In this document: positions 41,801-42,949 of the stretch, in pieces
How the letters are laid out: every line of letters begins with the position of its first letter
How positions within the stretch are numbered: the first letter of the stretch is position 1
Assembly: GCA_036365455.1 (NCBI GenBank)
Contig: JAWQUS010000022.1
Span: 558,001-622,000 of the forward strand
Source of the DNA: Macrosoma leucophasiata
Taxonomy: Eukaryota > Arthropoda > Insecta > Lepidoptera > Hedylidae
DNA length: 64,000 nucleotides
Direction of reading: 5' to 3'
Translations under genes and position numbers: made by a program
The notes under the pieces: generated by a model
The model's input: the letters and a program-made list of their open reading frames with translations, nothing else
Databases searched by the model: none
Told to the model about the DNA's origin: nothing

Positions 41801-42276
41801 CTTGGTGTATTTTTGAGTTATATTAAATGAAGTTGGTGGCCATTTGTTTGATATAGGTTTAATACAGTGCCCGTGTCTAGTGAAATAGAATAACAGTGCG
41901 AAAACACGACCTTTCAGGTTACCTCCAAAACTTCATTGTAAATGTTCTGGTAAAGTAGCCATCGCTTTACTCAAATTACTGACTGTGACTCACTTGACTG
42001 ACTAAATAATTGACTGACTGACTGATTCTAACTTTAACGCTGCTTTTATACGAATACGAAATATCGTTTTACTTGACACCGGCAATAAGCGTAATAGCGA
42101 TGCCATGTTAAATTAAAAAAAAACCGCATTGCTAATTATGTTTTTTTTTATCTACCAGGCTATTTCACCGCAACAAGCAGAACGATGGAAGTCTATTTCA
42201 AGAAGAGGATGACATGATGACTGTCTCTTTCATACCCAAACGACCGACGAGGGAACAACCCAGTTTGAATGGTTGA
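6946..42276 (+). CDS. ATP7: Copper-transporting P1B-type ATPase, 28 exons visible, 5' end missing
   Basis: This gene encodes a copper pump that uses ATP to move Cu(I) across the trans-Golgi or plasma membrane, loading secreted cuproenzymes and exporting excess copper. Joining 28 GT-AG exons gives 1,229 residues with no frame conflict at any junction. Numbering from the first complete codon, CxxC metal sites are at 18-21, 116-119, 231-234 and 308-311. TGES of the actuator domain is at 591-594, the CPC transport site at 718-720, the phosphorylated Asp at 762 (DKTGT), SEHPL at 801-805, TGDNRK from 988 and GDGVND at 1034-1039. Predicted membrane segments are near 387-407, 427-444, 473-487, 502-518, 656-675, 705-725, 1092-1112 and 1120-1142. 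There are four metal-binding domains, where mammalian ATP7A/B have six. Coding exons are much more GC-rich than the AT-rich introns. The initiator exon is not identified. The C-terminal tail shows no obvious dileucine signal. Confidence 0.97.
7384..7675 (+). mobile_element. SINE-C (tRNA-derived), full length
   Basis: The head ctgcctcggtagcctagtgg with a gggttcgattcccggg B-box-like motif is followed by the family body and the cttcggggattacaggcgtg tail. It lies in ATP7 intron 1. Confidence 0.85.
7868..7995 (+). CDS. ATP7: ATP7 exon 2: second half of metal-binding domain 1
   Basis: The exon lies between attccag and gtcggt, entered in phase 0 and left in phase 2. It encodes residues 40-81, with the RYDP strand and the IEDMGFE helix-strand typical of the C-terminal half of a heavy-metal-associated domain. 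Confidence 0.95.
8050..8265. repeat. Interspersed repeat end (retroelement tail-like)
   Basis: The segment with tcctattcatcttagcgtga and tttataatattagtgtag resembles retroelement ends seen elsewhere, such as 19.5 kb in inverted sense. Confidence 0.5.
8327..8605 (+). mobile_element. LINE-G 3' fragment
   Basis: An open stretch reads [20 protein letters not shown], then [20 protein letters not shown]. It ends with the family tail ggggtaggcagagagtgt in reverse sense, here on the + strand as ctctgcctacccc. Confidence 0.75.
8606..9180. other. AT-rich intronic DNA, nothing recognised
   Basis: Very AT-rich. It includes a short gcccgaagtcaaattattct stretch like the flank of the tRNA-like element D. 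No gene seen. Confidence 0.5.
9205..9425 (+). mobile_element. SINE-A, diverged copy
   Basis: It contains gtgttccggttagaatggtt and tctataggctgcagtcgtta in family order with many changes. Confidence 0.65.
9427..9518 (+). mobile_element. SINE-B 3' fragment
   Basis: It matches the body of the tRNA-derived SINE at 10.29 kb (ggtctgggtgtttgtgtatg). Confidence 0.7.
9525..9655. repeat. MITE fragment, cccttattcataaacgta family
   Basis: It matches one end and the middle of the element at 36.92-37.06 kb (gcaggatagaaaaggacaaag). The second inverted end is missing. Confidence 0.65.
9729..9856 (+). CDS. ATP7: ATP7 exon 3: linker and first half of metal-binding domain 2
   Basis: The exon lies between a T-rich tract ending in cacag and a gtaaag donor, and encodes residues 83-124. 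It carries the second GMTCQSC site (Cys116, Cys119). The preceding linker is rich in acidic residues and serine. Confidence 0.95.
9928..10248. mobile_element. hAT-type nonautonomous element with 8-bp target duplication
   Basis: The left end cagaggttcccaaactattt and right end actttgggaatcactg are inverted. ACCTATAC flanks both sides exactly (9920-9927, 10249-10256). A related copy is at 61466. Confidence 0.92.
10292..10496 (+). mobile_element. SINE-B (tRNA-derived), full length
   Basis: The tRNA-like head gacgacccggttagtccagc has the B-box-like gcgggttcgatcccc. The body gggtctgggtgtttgtgtat and the gtgagtgtaagcgtatttta end follow. Other copies are at 12.4, 41.3 and 50.1 kb. Confidence 0.85.
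10505..10784 (+). repeat. Element J copy, ends gcgggcacagctagt
   Basis: It contains ggccgattttgacgggactt and cgaagtcgcgggcacagcta. Copies are also at 20.7 and 23.2 kb. The ending is typical of retroelement 3' ends. Confidence 0.7.
10785..11179. other. Intronic DNA before exon 4, nothing clear
   Basis: It includes a weak continuation of retroelement-like sequence (cattacaaacatacatacaa). I see no gene. Confidence 0.4.
11180..11350 (+). CDS. ATP7: ATP7 exon 4: second half of metal-binding domain 2
   Basis: The exon lies between cttacag and gtgagt, and encodes residues 126-181, ending domain 2 with the [10 protein letters not shown] segment. Its 3' two thirds and the adjoining intron are copied about 340 bases downstream. 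Confidence 0.95.
11550..11795 (+). pseudogene. Partial copy of ATP7 exon 4 plus start of its intron
   Basis: The block from about 11550 to 11692 repeats the 3' part of exon 4 with few changes, and the copy runs on through matching intron sequence to about 11795. The donor has decayed from gtgagt to gttaat. There is no strong acceptor in front, so it is probably a non-functional pseudo-exon in the intron. Confidence 0.85.
11800..11893. repeat. Partial MITE, gttgcaccacaatatttgtt family
   Basis: It resembles one arm and the centre of the element at 44.7-44.83 kb (tgacatttgacatccct-like). Confidence 0.6.
11893..12069 (+). mobile_element. Element F, 5'-truncated copy
   Basis: It runs from gccaaaacttcattcattgt through the gactgactgactctgact repeat to the A-run. 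Confidence 0.7.
12179..12258 (+). CDS. ATP7: ATP7 exon 5: charged linker between domains 2 and 3
   Basis: The exon lies between catttcag and gtaaga, and encodes residues 183-208. The peptide is hydrophilic and rich in Lys, Ser and Gly, as expected for a flexible linker. Phases fit both neighbours, which supports the call despite the lack of a domain. Confidence 0.85.
12405..12602 (-). mobile_element. SINE-B copy in ATP7 intron 5
   Basis: Antisense copy with the tRNA-like head ending ctggactaaccgggtcgtc and body cccagacccgaaaca. Confidence 0.82.
12650..12805 (-). mobile_element. Jockey/CR1-like LINE reverse transcriptase remnant, antisense
   Basis: On the - strand one frame gives [18 protein letters not shown] and another continues [17 protein letters not shown], so at least one frameshift is present. 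It ends almost at the ATP7 exon 6 acceptor. Confidence 0.75.
12822..12936 (+). CDS. ATP7: ATP7 exon 6: first half of metal-binding domain 3
   Basis: The exon encodes residues 209-246 with GMTCASC (Cys231, Cys234) and ends at gtgagt. I use the acceptor ttccag ending at 12821. A second AG six bases further in would stay in frame. An antisense LINE remnant ends within about 20 bases of this acceptor. Confidence 0.9.
13009..13321. mobile_element. MITE-1 copy in ATP7 intron 6
   Basis: Both ends are present (agagcaacacgggccaccgg and the matching ccggtggcccgtgttgctct) with the shared interior. It lies between exons 6 and 7 beside a LINE end. Confidence 0.85.
13335..13735 (+). mobile_element. Jockey/CR1-like LINE 3' end
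   Basis: The frame reads [38 protein letters not shown] and VRFSRSFLP, then in other frames [10 protein letters not shown]. This is the familiar C-terminus of lepidopteran LINE reverse transcriptases. It ends with a short A-run near 13735. Confidence 0.8.
13797..13963 (+). CDS. ATP7: ATP7 exon 7: second half of metal-binding domain 3
   Basis: The exon lies between ttcccag and gtgagt, and encodes residues 248-302. It contains VRYE and the [11 protein letters not shown] segment that closes the domain. The donor region is copied several times downstream. Confidence 0.93.
13964..14275 (+). repeat. Tandem copies of the exon 7 donor and intron start, about 125 bp period
   Basis: The sequence around the exon 7 donor (cctcactgtgagtctcttt) and the following intron is repeated about three times head to tail, at about 13955, 14082 and 14208. 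Each copy keeps a GT donor-like motif. Confidence 0.85.
14398..14705 (+). mobile_element. tRNA-like element D, copy 1
   Basis: The element carries a tRNA-like core at 14557-14631 whose acceptor arms acttcag and ctgaagt pair perfectly, with A-box-like tagctcaattgg and B-box-like gagttcgagtct. Flanks ttaagggtaaaagcgacttc and acaagcatgtgttaatgcga recur around all copies. Confidence 0.82.
14557..14631 (+). other. tRNA-like core of element D, probably not a working tRNA
   Basis: It folds as a cloverleaf with a 7-bp acceptor and GCTC/GAGC D stem. The anticodon arm has an A-C mismatch. The loop CTAGATT would give AGA, but the long variable arm of a serine tRNA is missing. Identical cores sit inside about nine repeats. 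Confidence 0.6.
15037..15480 (+). pseudogene. Decayed copies of ATP7 exon 7 3' end and intron
   Basis: Positions 15037-15140 match most of the second half of exon 7 with deletions, followed by the same gtgagtctctttg intron start. Shorter and more diverged copies follow near 15237-15305 and 15385-15480. None has a convincing acceptor, and the largest copy carries frame-changing deletions. Confidence 0.8.
15621..15721 (+). CDS. ATP7: ATP7 exon 8: first half of metal-binding domain 4
   Basis: The exon lies between gtccacag and gtgagt, and encodes residues 303-335. It holds RGMTCASC (Cys308, Cys311), the membrane-proximal copper site, followed by KIEKSV. Confidence 0.95.
15766..15851 (-). mobile_element. 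SINE-A 5' fragment
   Basis: Antisense fragment with taggtaatgcggtggtgcct. Confidence 0.65.
15852..15917 (+). mobile_element. SINE-C 3' fragment
   Basis: It contains the cctctgtctaccccttcggg tail. It ends about 40 bases before exon 9. Confidence 0.65.
15957..16085 (+). CDS. ATP7: ATP7 exon 9: second half of metal-binding domain 4
   Basis: The exon lies between ttccag and gtatgt, and encodes residues 337-378. It has KIKYDSEM and [11 protein letters not shown], then a short linker towards the first membrane segment. Confidence 0.95.
16086..16470. other. AT-rich intron, nothing recognised
   Basis: AT-rich with short runs. It includes an accccgcatgtgtgtgtagg stretch of unknown meaning. Confidence 0.45.
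16474..16700 (-). mobile_element. LINE ORF2 C-terminal fragment
   Basis: On the - strand [20 protein letters not shown] is followed by [20 protein letters not shown] and a stop at 16474. The IKxYNxLPxxIK pattern marks the end of several LINE polyproteins. Confidence 0.7.
16696..17046 (+). mobile_element. Element F copy
   Basis: Near full length, from the ttattttcttggtgtatttt region to gcgatgccataaaattaaaa. Confidence 0.75.
17095..17435 (-). mobile_element. SINE-A copy with small internal insertion
   Basis: Antisense copy with a stretch around 17165-17225 (ggggtgattacccgtgcacc) not seen in other copies. It ends about 75 bases before exon 10. Confidence 0.72.
17511..17694 (+). CDS. ATP7: ATP7 exon 10: membrane segment 1 and start of segment 2
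   Basis: The exon lies between gtttacag and gtaata, and encodes residues 380-440. [20 protein letters not shown] forms the first P1B-specific helix. A Met/His/Cys-rich luminal loop follows ([14 protein letters not shown]), the kind of loop that binds copper on release in ATP7 proteins. The helix ending LLATPVQ then begins. Confidence 0.96.
17740..18063. mobile_element. MITE with about 30-bp inverted ends in ATP7 intron 10
   Basis: The ends aagtaccgggcacgcagaac and gttctgcgtgcctggtactt are inverted copies. Inner motifs ggttaggttttt-gtgttccga and tcggaacacaaaacctaac are also inverted. Confidence 0.82.
18064..18640. other. Intronic DNA with repeated ggttaggttttgtgttccga motifs
   Basis: Two further direct copies of the motif lie at about 18269 and 18303. 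The rest is AT-rich and unassigned. Confidence 0.5.
18655..19075. repeat. Interspersed repeat, cagaaactcatttattcatt family
   Basis: Longest copy in the window, with a cagaatcagaatcagaatca run and atagtcattctttgtcattc. Related pieces are at 2.83, 3.33, 27.87 and 37.83 kb. Confidence 0.65.
19195..19563. repeat. Retroelement-end-like repeat
   Basis: It has ttggaccgattttaaaaatt and the ending cgcgaagccggggcgggccg, resembling common lepidopteran retroelement tails. Confidence 0.55.
19679..19776 (+). CDS. ATP7: ATP7 exon 11: segment 2 end and amphipathic platform
   Basis: The exon lies between gttcgcag and gtgaga, and encodes residues 441-472. [15 protein letters not shown] contains the Gly-Gly kink of P1B pumps. 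SNMDVLISM starts segment 3. Confidence 0.96.
19886..20198. mobile_element. MITE-1 copy in ATP7 intron 11
   Basis: It has the same ends with a few changes (gcaacacgagccaccggccg). The interior matches the copy at 0.24 kb. Confidence 0.82.
20313..20618 (-). mobile_element. SINE-C copy in ATP7 intron 11
   Basis: Antisense copy, full length, with gggaatcgaacccaggacct and the gaggtaaatgcatgca tail. Confidence 0.82.
20685..20995 (+). repeat. Element J copy
   Basis: It matches 10.5 kb throughout, ending cgcgggcacagctagt, about 60 bases before exon 12. Confidence 0.7.
21056..21191 (+). CDS. ATP7: ATP7 exon 12: membrane segments 3 and 4
   Basis: The exon lies between cgccag and gtaggt, and encodes residues 474-518. 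It has [15 protein letters not shown], then a luminal loop, then [19 protein letters not shown] leading into the cytosol. Confidence 0.96.
21205..21418 (-). mobile_element. SINE-A, internally deleted copy
   Basis: Antisense copy with both the T-run and the ctccgtcactggagctctac end. The ggtcaaaatgcagatgcgtt part is missing. Confidence 0.75.
21447..21517 (+). mobile_element. SINE-A, both ends joined by a large deletion
   Basis: ggtgttagagctccagtgac is joined directly to cacttaacatcaatgtgaac. Confidence 0.7.
21548..21705 (-). mobile_element. LINE-G 3' fragment
   Basis: An antisense copy starts at atcttcacgccaggtcccta and is broken off near the atcagacagaattcga segment. Confidence 0.7.
21865..22113 (+). 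mobile_element. LINE-G 3' fragment
   Basis: A sense copy begins with the [13 protein letters not shown] region and ends gacctggcgtgaagata. It is close to the copies at 8.3 and 24.2 kb. Confidence 0.7.
22284..22424 (+). CDS. ATP7: ATP7 exon 13: start of the actuator domain
   Basis: The exon lies between tttccag and gttaga, and encodes residues 519-565. [20 protein letters not shown] and VERGDILK are conserved in P1B ATPases. The protein continues directly into [11 protein letters not shown] in the next exon. Confidence 0.96.
22757..22956. mobile_element. MITE with 35-bp inverted ends and TA target
   Basis: The left end caaatatgaacagtttggaa and the right end ttccatactgttcatgtttg pair over about 35 bp and are flanked by TA on both sides, as in Tc1/mariner insertions. 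A second inner inverted pair (catgcgcatcgacg) lies within. Confidence 0.82.
23027..23135 (+). CDS. ATP7: ATP7 exon 14: actuator domain with TGES
   Basis: The exon lies between ccttgcag and gtgagg, and encodes residues 566-601. GAKIPVDG is followed by [13 protein letters not shown] at 591-594 is the dephosphorylation motif of P-type ATPases. Confidence 0.97.
23148..23362 (-). repeat. Element J copy directly after exon 14
   Basis: Antisense copy starting actagctatgcccgcgactt only about 14 bases after the exon 14 donor. Confidence 0.68.
23363..23520 (-). repeat. Element I fragment
   Basis: It has the ggtcgcacgctcgcaacctc and ggtgaggcggggacatcg parts, ending tctatacgtag. Confidence 0.6.
23569..23728 (+). 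CDS. ATP7: ATP7 exon 15: end of actuator domain
   Basis: The exon lies between attgcag and gtatgt, and encodes residues 603-654. [32 protein letters not shown] and APVQRLAD are family hallmarks before segment 5. Confidence 0.96.
23758..23886 (+). mobile_element. SINE-A 3' half
   Basis: From ggcataacactttaggcctc to gcatgcttgtttgccact. Confidence 0.72.
23987..24086 (+). CDS. ATP7: ATP7 exon 16: membrane segment 5
   Basis: The exon lies between gatcag and gtaagt, and encodes residues 656-688. [17 protein letters not shown] is segment 5, followed by a luminal loop. Confidence 0.96.
24150..24835 (-). mobile_element. LINE-G fragment split by a SINE-A insertion
   Basis: The LINE parts at 24150-24332 and 24625-24835 read continuously once the SINE at 24333-24624 is removed. 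The protein includes [20 protein letters not shown] and a GRPKLT stretch, a reverse-transcriptase C-terminal motif. Confidence 0.8.
24333..24624 (-). mobile_element. SINE-A inserted in LINE-G
   Basis: A full copy with T-run and gctctaccaccagt end, interrupting the LINE at tttggtcatgg. Any target duplication is at most about two bases. Confidence 0.85.
24883..25078 (+). repeat. Retroelement-tail-like repeat
   Basis: It contains ttcattgaaatcggttcagt and a cagacagacagacaaacaga run, the usual lepidopteran retroelement tail style. Confidence 0.55.
25123..25323 (+). CDS. ATP7: ATP7 exon 17: membrane segment 6 with the CPC copper site
   Basis: The exon lies between ttttacag and gtgggt, and encodes residues 689-755. 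[20 protein letters not shown] carries the invariant transport cysteines 718 and 720. [11 protein letters not shown] leads to the phosphorylation domain. The 3' half of this exon is duplicated just downstream. Confidence 0.97.
25340..25561 (+). pseudogene. Two to three partial copies of ATP7 exon 17
   Basis: Positions 25345-25443 repeat the 3' half of exon 17 almost exactly, with the same AAG-gtgggt donor and following intron. A shorter diverged copy spans about 25470-25525 and a third stub 25530-25561. All lack the CPC codons. The first lacks an acceptor and the second has only a weak ccccag. Confidence 0.88.
25664..25820 (+). CDS. ATP7: ATP7 exon 18: phosphorylation site and HP motif
   Basis: The exon lies between gatcgcag and gtgagg, and encodes residues 756-807. 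Asp762 in DKTGT is the residue phosphorylated by ATP. SEHPL at 801-805 positions ATP in the N-domain. An Ala/Leu/Arg-rich helix joins them. The donor-side 125 or so bases are the seed of the tandem array that follows. Confidence 0.95.
25839..26884 (+). repeat. Tandem array of ATP7 exon 18 3' segments, mostly 169 bp units
   Basis: Units begin with gtgacggcccgc at 25839, 26008, 26150, 26319, 26488 and 26657, with a partial unit at 26832. Spacing is 169, 142, 169, 169, 169 and 175 bp. The 142-bp unit lacks a 27-bp internal duplication. Each full unit holds the 3' part of exon 18, its donor and a short intron piece with a ggacag-type spacer. The unit length is not a multiple of three. Reading through from exon 18 meets a stop at about 25973, so only the first donor keeps the ATPase frame. 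Confidence 0.95.
26885..27003 (-). mobile_element. Diverged tRNA-like element D fragment
   Basis: It has gaatcgaacctgcgacctca, then gaccggtttctgcccgaagt and aaatttttctttccg. It abuts the end of the exon 18 array and lies 52 bases before exon 19. Confidence 0.6.
27056..27218 (+). CDS. ATP7: ATP7 exon 19: nucleotide-binding domain
   Basis: The exon lies between cccacag and gttaat, and encodes residues 809-861. AIVKW follows the HP motif. GFTAAPGCG holds the nucleotide-loop glycines 832 and 834, though the usual third glycine position reads Arg-Ala-Arg. The end of the exon is unusually rich in Ala, Leu, Pro and Cys. Confidence 0.93.
27219..27865. other. Intronic DNA, nothing recognised
   Basis: It contains several gaaacagt and ttcgaa motifs and a weak inverted pair around tttcatacgcacacacgcgt. 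No gene or clear repeat. Confidence 0.4.
27868..28065. repeat. Interspersed repeat, catttaatcgc/catttattcatt family
   Basis: Related to 18.66 kb (gcgaataacaactgatac). Confidence 0.55.
28128..28392 (+). mobile_element. tRNA-like element D, copy 2
   Basis: tRNA-like core at 28287-28361 (first base G instead of A, giving a G-T acceptor pair). Same flanks as copy 1. Confidence 0.82.
28600..28850 (-). mobile_element. tRNA-like element D, copy 3 (antisense)
   Basis: Core at 28640-28714. It faces copies 2 and 4, forming large inverted pairs. Confidence 0.82.
28851..29108 (+). mobile_element. tRNA-like element D, copy 4
   Basis: Core at 29007-29081 with changes in both the A-box-like part (tagttcaattgg) and the T-arm (gagcct). 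Confidence 0.82.
29440..29665 (+). repeat. Element I copy
   Basis: It runs from gaatatgtaataatactacg through ccccgcctcacccaacctcc to the ttgatgtctgtgtaatagat part. Confidence 0.68.
29744..29882 (+). CDS. ATP7: ATP7 exon 20: variable part of nucleotide-binding domain
   Basis: The exon lies between gtccacag and gtaatc, and encodes residues 863-908. The sequence is hydrophilic and poorly conserved, matching the variable insertion of the ATP7 N-domain. Both phases fit. Confidence 0.9.
29970..30308 (-). mobile_element. tRNA-like element D, copy 5
   Basis: Core at 30040-30114. Full flanks on both sides, with ttattttcgcattaacac-type ends. Confidence 0.82.
30515..30930. mobile_element. hAT-type element with 29-bp perfect inverted ends
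   Basis: Left end cacagatcacctccaataga and right end tctattggaggtgatctgtg are perfect inverted copies over 29 bp. TTGTAAGT flanks both sides (30507-30514, 30931-30938). A 176-bp fold-back insert sits inside. Confidence 0.93.
30725..30900. mobile_element. Fold-back/Penelope-like insert nested in the hAT element
   Basis: CAATGCGGTATCTATT is present on both sides (30709-30724 and 30901-30916), a 16-bp duplication. The insert has about 40-bp inverted arms (aatgatttttaaaatcaacc) around a cgacgtttcggtcg to ccgtggtcc core, then gcgagataaatccgtaaaaa and gtagctcgcgaaaacctaag. Confidence 0.82.
30940..31085. repeat. Repeat shared with 44.99-45.15 kb in opposite orientation
   Basis: ttttttgagtattttcctgt and tgacatgaaatatttc match the inverse of the second locus. 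Confidence 0.65.
31109..31390 (-). mobile_element. SINE-A copy
   Basis: Antisense, near full length, ending gctctaccaccagt. Confidence 0.8.
31398..31598 (+). mobile_element. SINE-C copy without head
   Basis: From ttgggatttttccattttct to the ccccttcggaggttagag tail. Confidence 0.72.
31604..31868 (+). mobile_element. SINE-A copy
   Basis: Sense copy with a small rearrangement near its 5' end (ggtaaatttcgtcactgga). Confidence 0.78.
31918..32160 (-). mobile_element. tRNA-like element D, copy 6
   Basis: Core at 31989-32063. It is followed at once by copy 7 in the other orientation, giving a near-palindrome. Confidence 0.8.
32165..32530 (+). mobile_element. tRNA-like element D, copy 7
   Basis: Core at 32378-32452. 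Both end motifs acaagcatgtgttaatgcga are present, at about 32188 and 32498. Confidence 0.82.
32718..32853 (+). CDS. ATP7: ATP7 exon 21: nucleotide-binding domain with IGNREWM
   Basis: The exon lies between tccccag and gtcagt, and encodes residues 909-953. IGNREWM from 916 includes Asn918, equivalent to the ATP-contacting Asn of ATP7[14 protein letters not shown] leads back to the P-domain. Confidence 0.96.
33027..33190 (-). mobile_element. SINE-A, truncated, against ATP7 exon 22
   Basis: It breaks off at ggaaattacagggcc, 14 bases before the exon 22 start. Confidence 0.82.
33205..33347 (+). CDS. ATP7: ATP7 exon 22: P-domain with TGDNRKTA
   Basis: The exon begins after gatttcacag and ends at gtaaga, encoding residues 955-1001. 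TGDNRKTA starts at 988. The phase requires the AG at 33203-33204. A truncated SINE ends only about 14 bases before it, so the branch site must lie inside repeat sequence. Confidence 0.94.
33551..33799 (+). mobile_element. SINE-A copy
   Basis: From gatggagctccagtgacgga to atcaatttgaactgcatt. Confidence 0.75.
33935..34288 (-). mobile_element. SINE-E copy
   Basis: Antisense, near full length, between ggccccgcggctagtgtaga and tcgtgcccagcagtgggacg. Confidence 0.78.
34459..34551 (+). CDS. ATP7: ATP7 exon 23: P-domain
   Basis: The exon lies between gtttgcag and gtaagt, and encodes residues 1002-1032. [19 protein letters not shown] is followed by QKVAMV, immediately before the hinge motif. Confidence 0.96.
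34580..34868 (+). mobile_element. SINE-A, best-preserved sense copy
   Basis: actggtggtagagctccagt to the A-run. It could serve as the family reference. Confidence 0.85.
34869..35110. promoter_or_regulatory. GC-rich segment with a CRE-like TGACGTCA, unassigned
   Basis: It contains gcgtgacgtcagtgg at about 34920 and gagacgttcagacgttcaca at about 34985, followed by T-rich DNA. It could be the internal promoter end of a retroelement or an intronic regulatory element. Nothing decides between them. Confidence 0.3.
35155..35412. mobile_element. Fold-back MITE copy
   Basis: Same family as 2557-2815, with gcacatcgagcctacgaaag and cctaaagtcgatgctcaata arms. Confidence 0.72.
35420..35640 (+). mobile_element. 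SINE-E 5' part
   Basis: From cggggaggcctggagcttac to cacggaaacgcgcattt. Confidence 0.72.
35812..36104 (-). mobile_element. SINE-A copy
   Basis: Antisense, full length, with a long T-run and gctctaccactagt end. Confidence 0.82.
36355..36675 (-). mobile_element. tRNA-like element D, copy 8
   Basis: Core at 36429-36503, with flanks as in other antisense copies. Confidence 0.82.
36732..36842 (+). mobile_element. SINE-E 3' part
   Basis: From ttaatttgccactagcggtc to cggggccatgcgc. Confidence 0.7.
36917..37062. mobile_element. MITE, cccttattcataaacgtat inverted ends
   Basis: Ends ccccttattcataaacgtat and atacgtttatgaataaggg are inverted copies. A fragment is at 9.53 kb. Confidence 0.82.
37178..37288 (+). 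CDS. ATP7: ATP7 exon 24: [10 protein letters not shown] hinge motif
   Basis: The exon lies between cccacag and gtaagt, and encodes residues 1033-1069. [19 protein letters not shown] is the Mg-binding end of the P-domain. [14 protein letters not shown] follows. Confidence 0.97.
37340..37637 (-). mobile_element. SINE-A copy after exon 24
   Basis: Full-length antisense copy ending gctctaccaccagt. Confidence 0.82.
37648..37832 (-). mobile_element. SINE-A, diverged second copy
   Basis: It follows the previous copy in the same orientation, with gatgactgcagcctatagac and caccatttaccggca-like end. Confidence 0.65.
37835..38110. repeat. Interspersed repeat, catttattcatt family, 3' part
   Basis: It matches 18.85-19.03 kb (gggacattctttgtcattca). 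Confidence 0.55.
38263..38412 (+). CDS. ATP7: ATP7 exon 25: membrane segment 7
   Basis: The exon lies between ctttcag and gtcaga, and encodes residues 1070-1119. [18 protein letters not shown] holds the Tyr-Asn pair of segment 7 that contributes to the copper path. Confidence 0.96.
38413..39280. repeat. Probable retroelement remnant, unclassified
   Basis: It contains ggaccccccatgtccc-like and ctcgggccgacgggaggcaa segments and a cacctgcctatattcaacat part inverted as aggcaggtggtgact. No convincing coding frame. Intron 25. Confidence 0.4.
39283..39640. repeat. Fold-back/Penelope-like element related to 30.7 kb
   Basis: It starts tcttaggttttcgtgagcta and ends gcgagataaatccgaaaact, with the same gaccacggaagctgaaaagc to ccgaaacgtcgg core. 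Confidence 0.7.
39668..39930. repeat. Interspersed repeat, ggaggaacgggtgg family
   Basis: It has ggcgggccgcggcccaacga and cgccatctatcgtactagac, ending ctagttggcgccttaatgta. An interrupted copy is at 41.06-41.63 kb. Confidence 0.7.
39972..40042 (+). CDS. ATP7: ATP7 exon 26: membrane segment 8
   Basis: The exon lies between tgtttcag and gtaagt, and encodes residues 1120-1142. [19 protein letters not shown] has the Met and Ser-Ser of the conserved segment 8 copper-binding pattern. Confidence 0.96.
40091..40304 (-). mobile_element. SINE-A, 5'-truncated, before exon 27
   Basis: Antisense copy ending at accatttagcgccaag, 37 bases before exon 27. Confidence 0.78.
40341..40484 (+). CDS. ATP7: ATP7 exon 27: cytosolic C-terminal tail
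   Basis: The exon lies between cattttag and gtaagc, and encodes residues 1144-1190. The tail is hydrophilic and rich in Glu, Lys, Ser and Thr, consistent with a regulatory tail. A SINE ends about 37 bases before the acceptor. Confidence 0.92.
40810..40885 (+). other. tRNA-like remnant
   Basis: cggctggactggttatcctg and ggttgcaggttcgattcctg keep a B-box-like T-arm followed by cctgaagc. It resembles a diverged element D core. Confidence 0.45.
41060..41635. repeat. Interrupted copy of the ggaggaacgggtgg repeat
   Basis: The parts at about 41065-41165 and 41500-41635 are continuous in the 39.7-kb copy. Here they are separated by a Penelope-like end fragment (41170-41260) and a SINE-B (41270-41474). 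Confidence 0.75.
41270..41474 (+). mobile_element. SINE-B copy
   Basis: Full length, from gacgacccggttggtccagc to gtaagcgtatttta. Confidence 0.82.
41713..42123 (+). mobile_element. Element F, with duplicated 5' end
   Basis: gagtttttgcgggaaacttg and gagttttggcgggaagcttg are two successive copies of the start. The A-run ends about 35 bases before exon 28. Confidence 0.75.
42159..42276 (+). CDS. ATP7: ATP7 exon 28: C-terminus and stop
   Basis: The exon follows a T-rich tract and ctaccag, encodes residues 1192-1229 and ends with TGA at 42274-42276. It ends REQPSLNG and has an acidic patch QEEDDMM. Confidence 0.93.
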
Positions 42277-42383
42277 AAGAATTTAATACAAGAAAACGTA
42301 TGAATGTAACCTTTATACTTCAGAACATACAAAATCTTCATAGTTTGCTTGATTTGAAAGAAATCGCAGACTGAAATTATATA

Positions 42384-42389
42384 AATAAA
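42384..42389 (+). terminator. Polyadenylation signal AATAAA for ATP7
   Basis: An AATAAA lies about 108 bases after the ATP7 stop codon and just before an interspersed repeat starting near 42414, implying a short 3' UTR. Confidence 0.6.
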
Positions 42390-42413
42390 ACACGTTTGCA
42401 ATTCATACGTGAA

Positions 42414-42580
42414 GTCAGAGAATATGTAATAATACTACGTATAGAATGGATACTTCGACGTCCCGCCCGATTTCCCCGCCTCACCCAACCTCCTCCCCTC
42501 TTATGGGGGACGTTTGGTATTCTCTACGTCCTACGCACACAGGTGCACGAGTAAATACACGTCACTGATTACATGTTTTT
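42414..42580 (+). repeat. Element I copy just downstream of ATP7
   Basis: gagaatatgtaataatacta to aatacacgtcactgatt. Confidence 0.65.
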
Positions 42581-42629
42581 AAGTCGTTTGAAGTATAAAA
42601 GCAATTTTCTTAATTTTTTAAGATTGTCA

Positions 42630-42785
42630 TATTGGCAATGCAATAAATGTGAAGGAAAGATTTGACAAATCGGGCAGGACTTCAGTAGCTCAATTGGAAG
42701 AGCGGCTGGACTAGATTCCCAGTAGGCCGCGAGTTCGAGTCTCGCCTGAAGTCCAATTTTTCTTTCCATTTTACTTTAAATAAAA
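42630..42785 (+). mobile_element. tRNA-like element D, copy 9 (5'-truncated)
   Basis: Core at 42679-42753 with only part of the left flank. Confidence 0.78.
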
Positions 42786-42949
42786 ATACTATAAATATGT
42801 TTTGGTGAACAATTGCAATTGATTTAAAGAATTAAGAAAAGCGTGATATGCTCAATTTTTGTAAACTTATACGCTTCCAAAATACTTTTCCGTGCCGTAT
42901 ATGGGACTTAATGGGCAAAGATGCCCAGCAGTGGGAAGCCATAATCTAG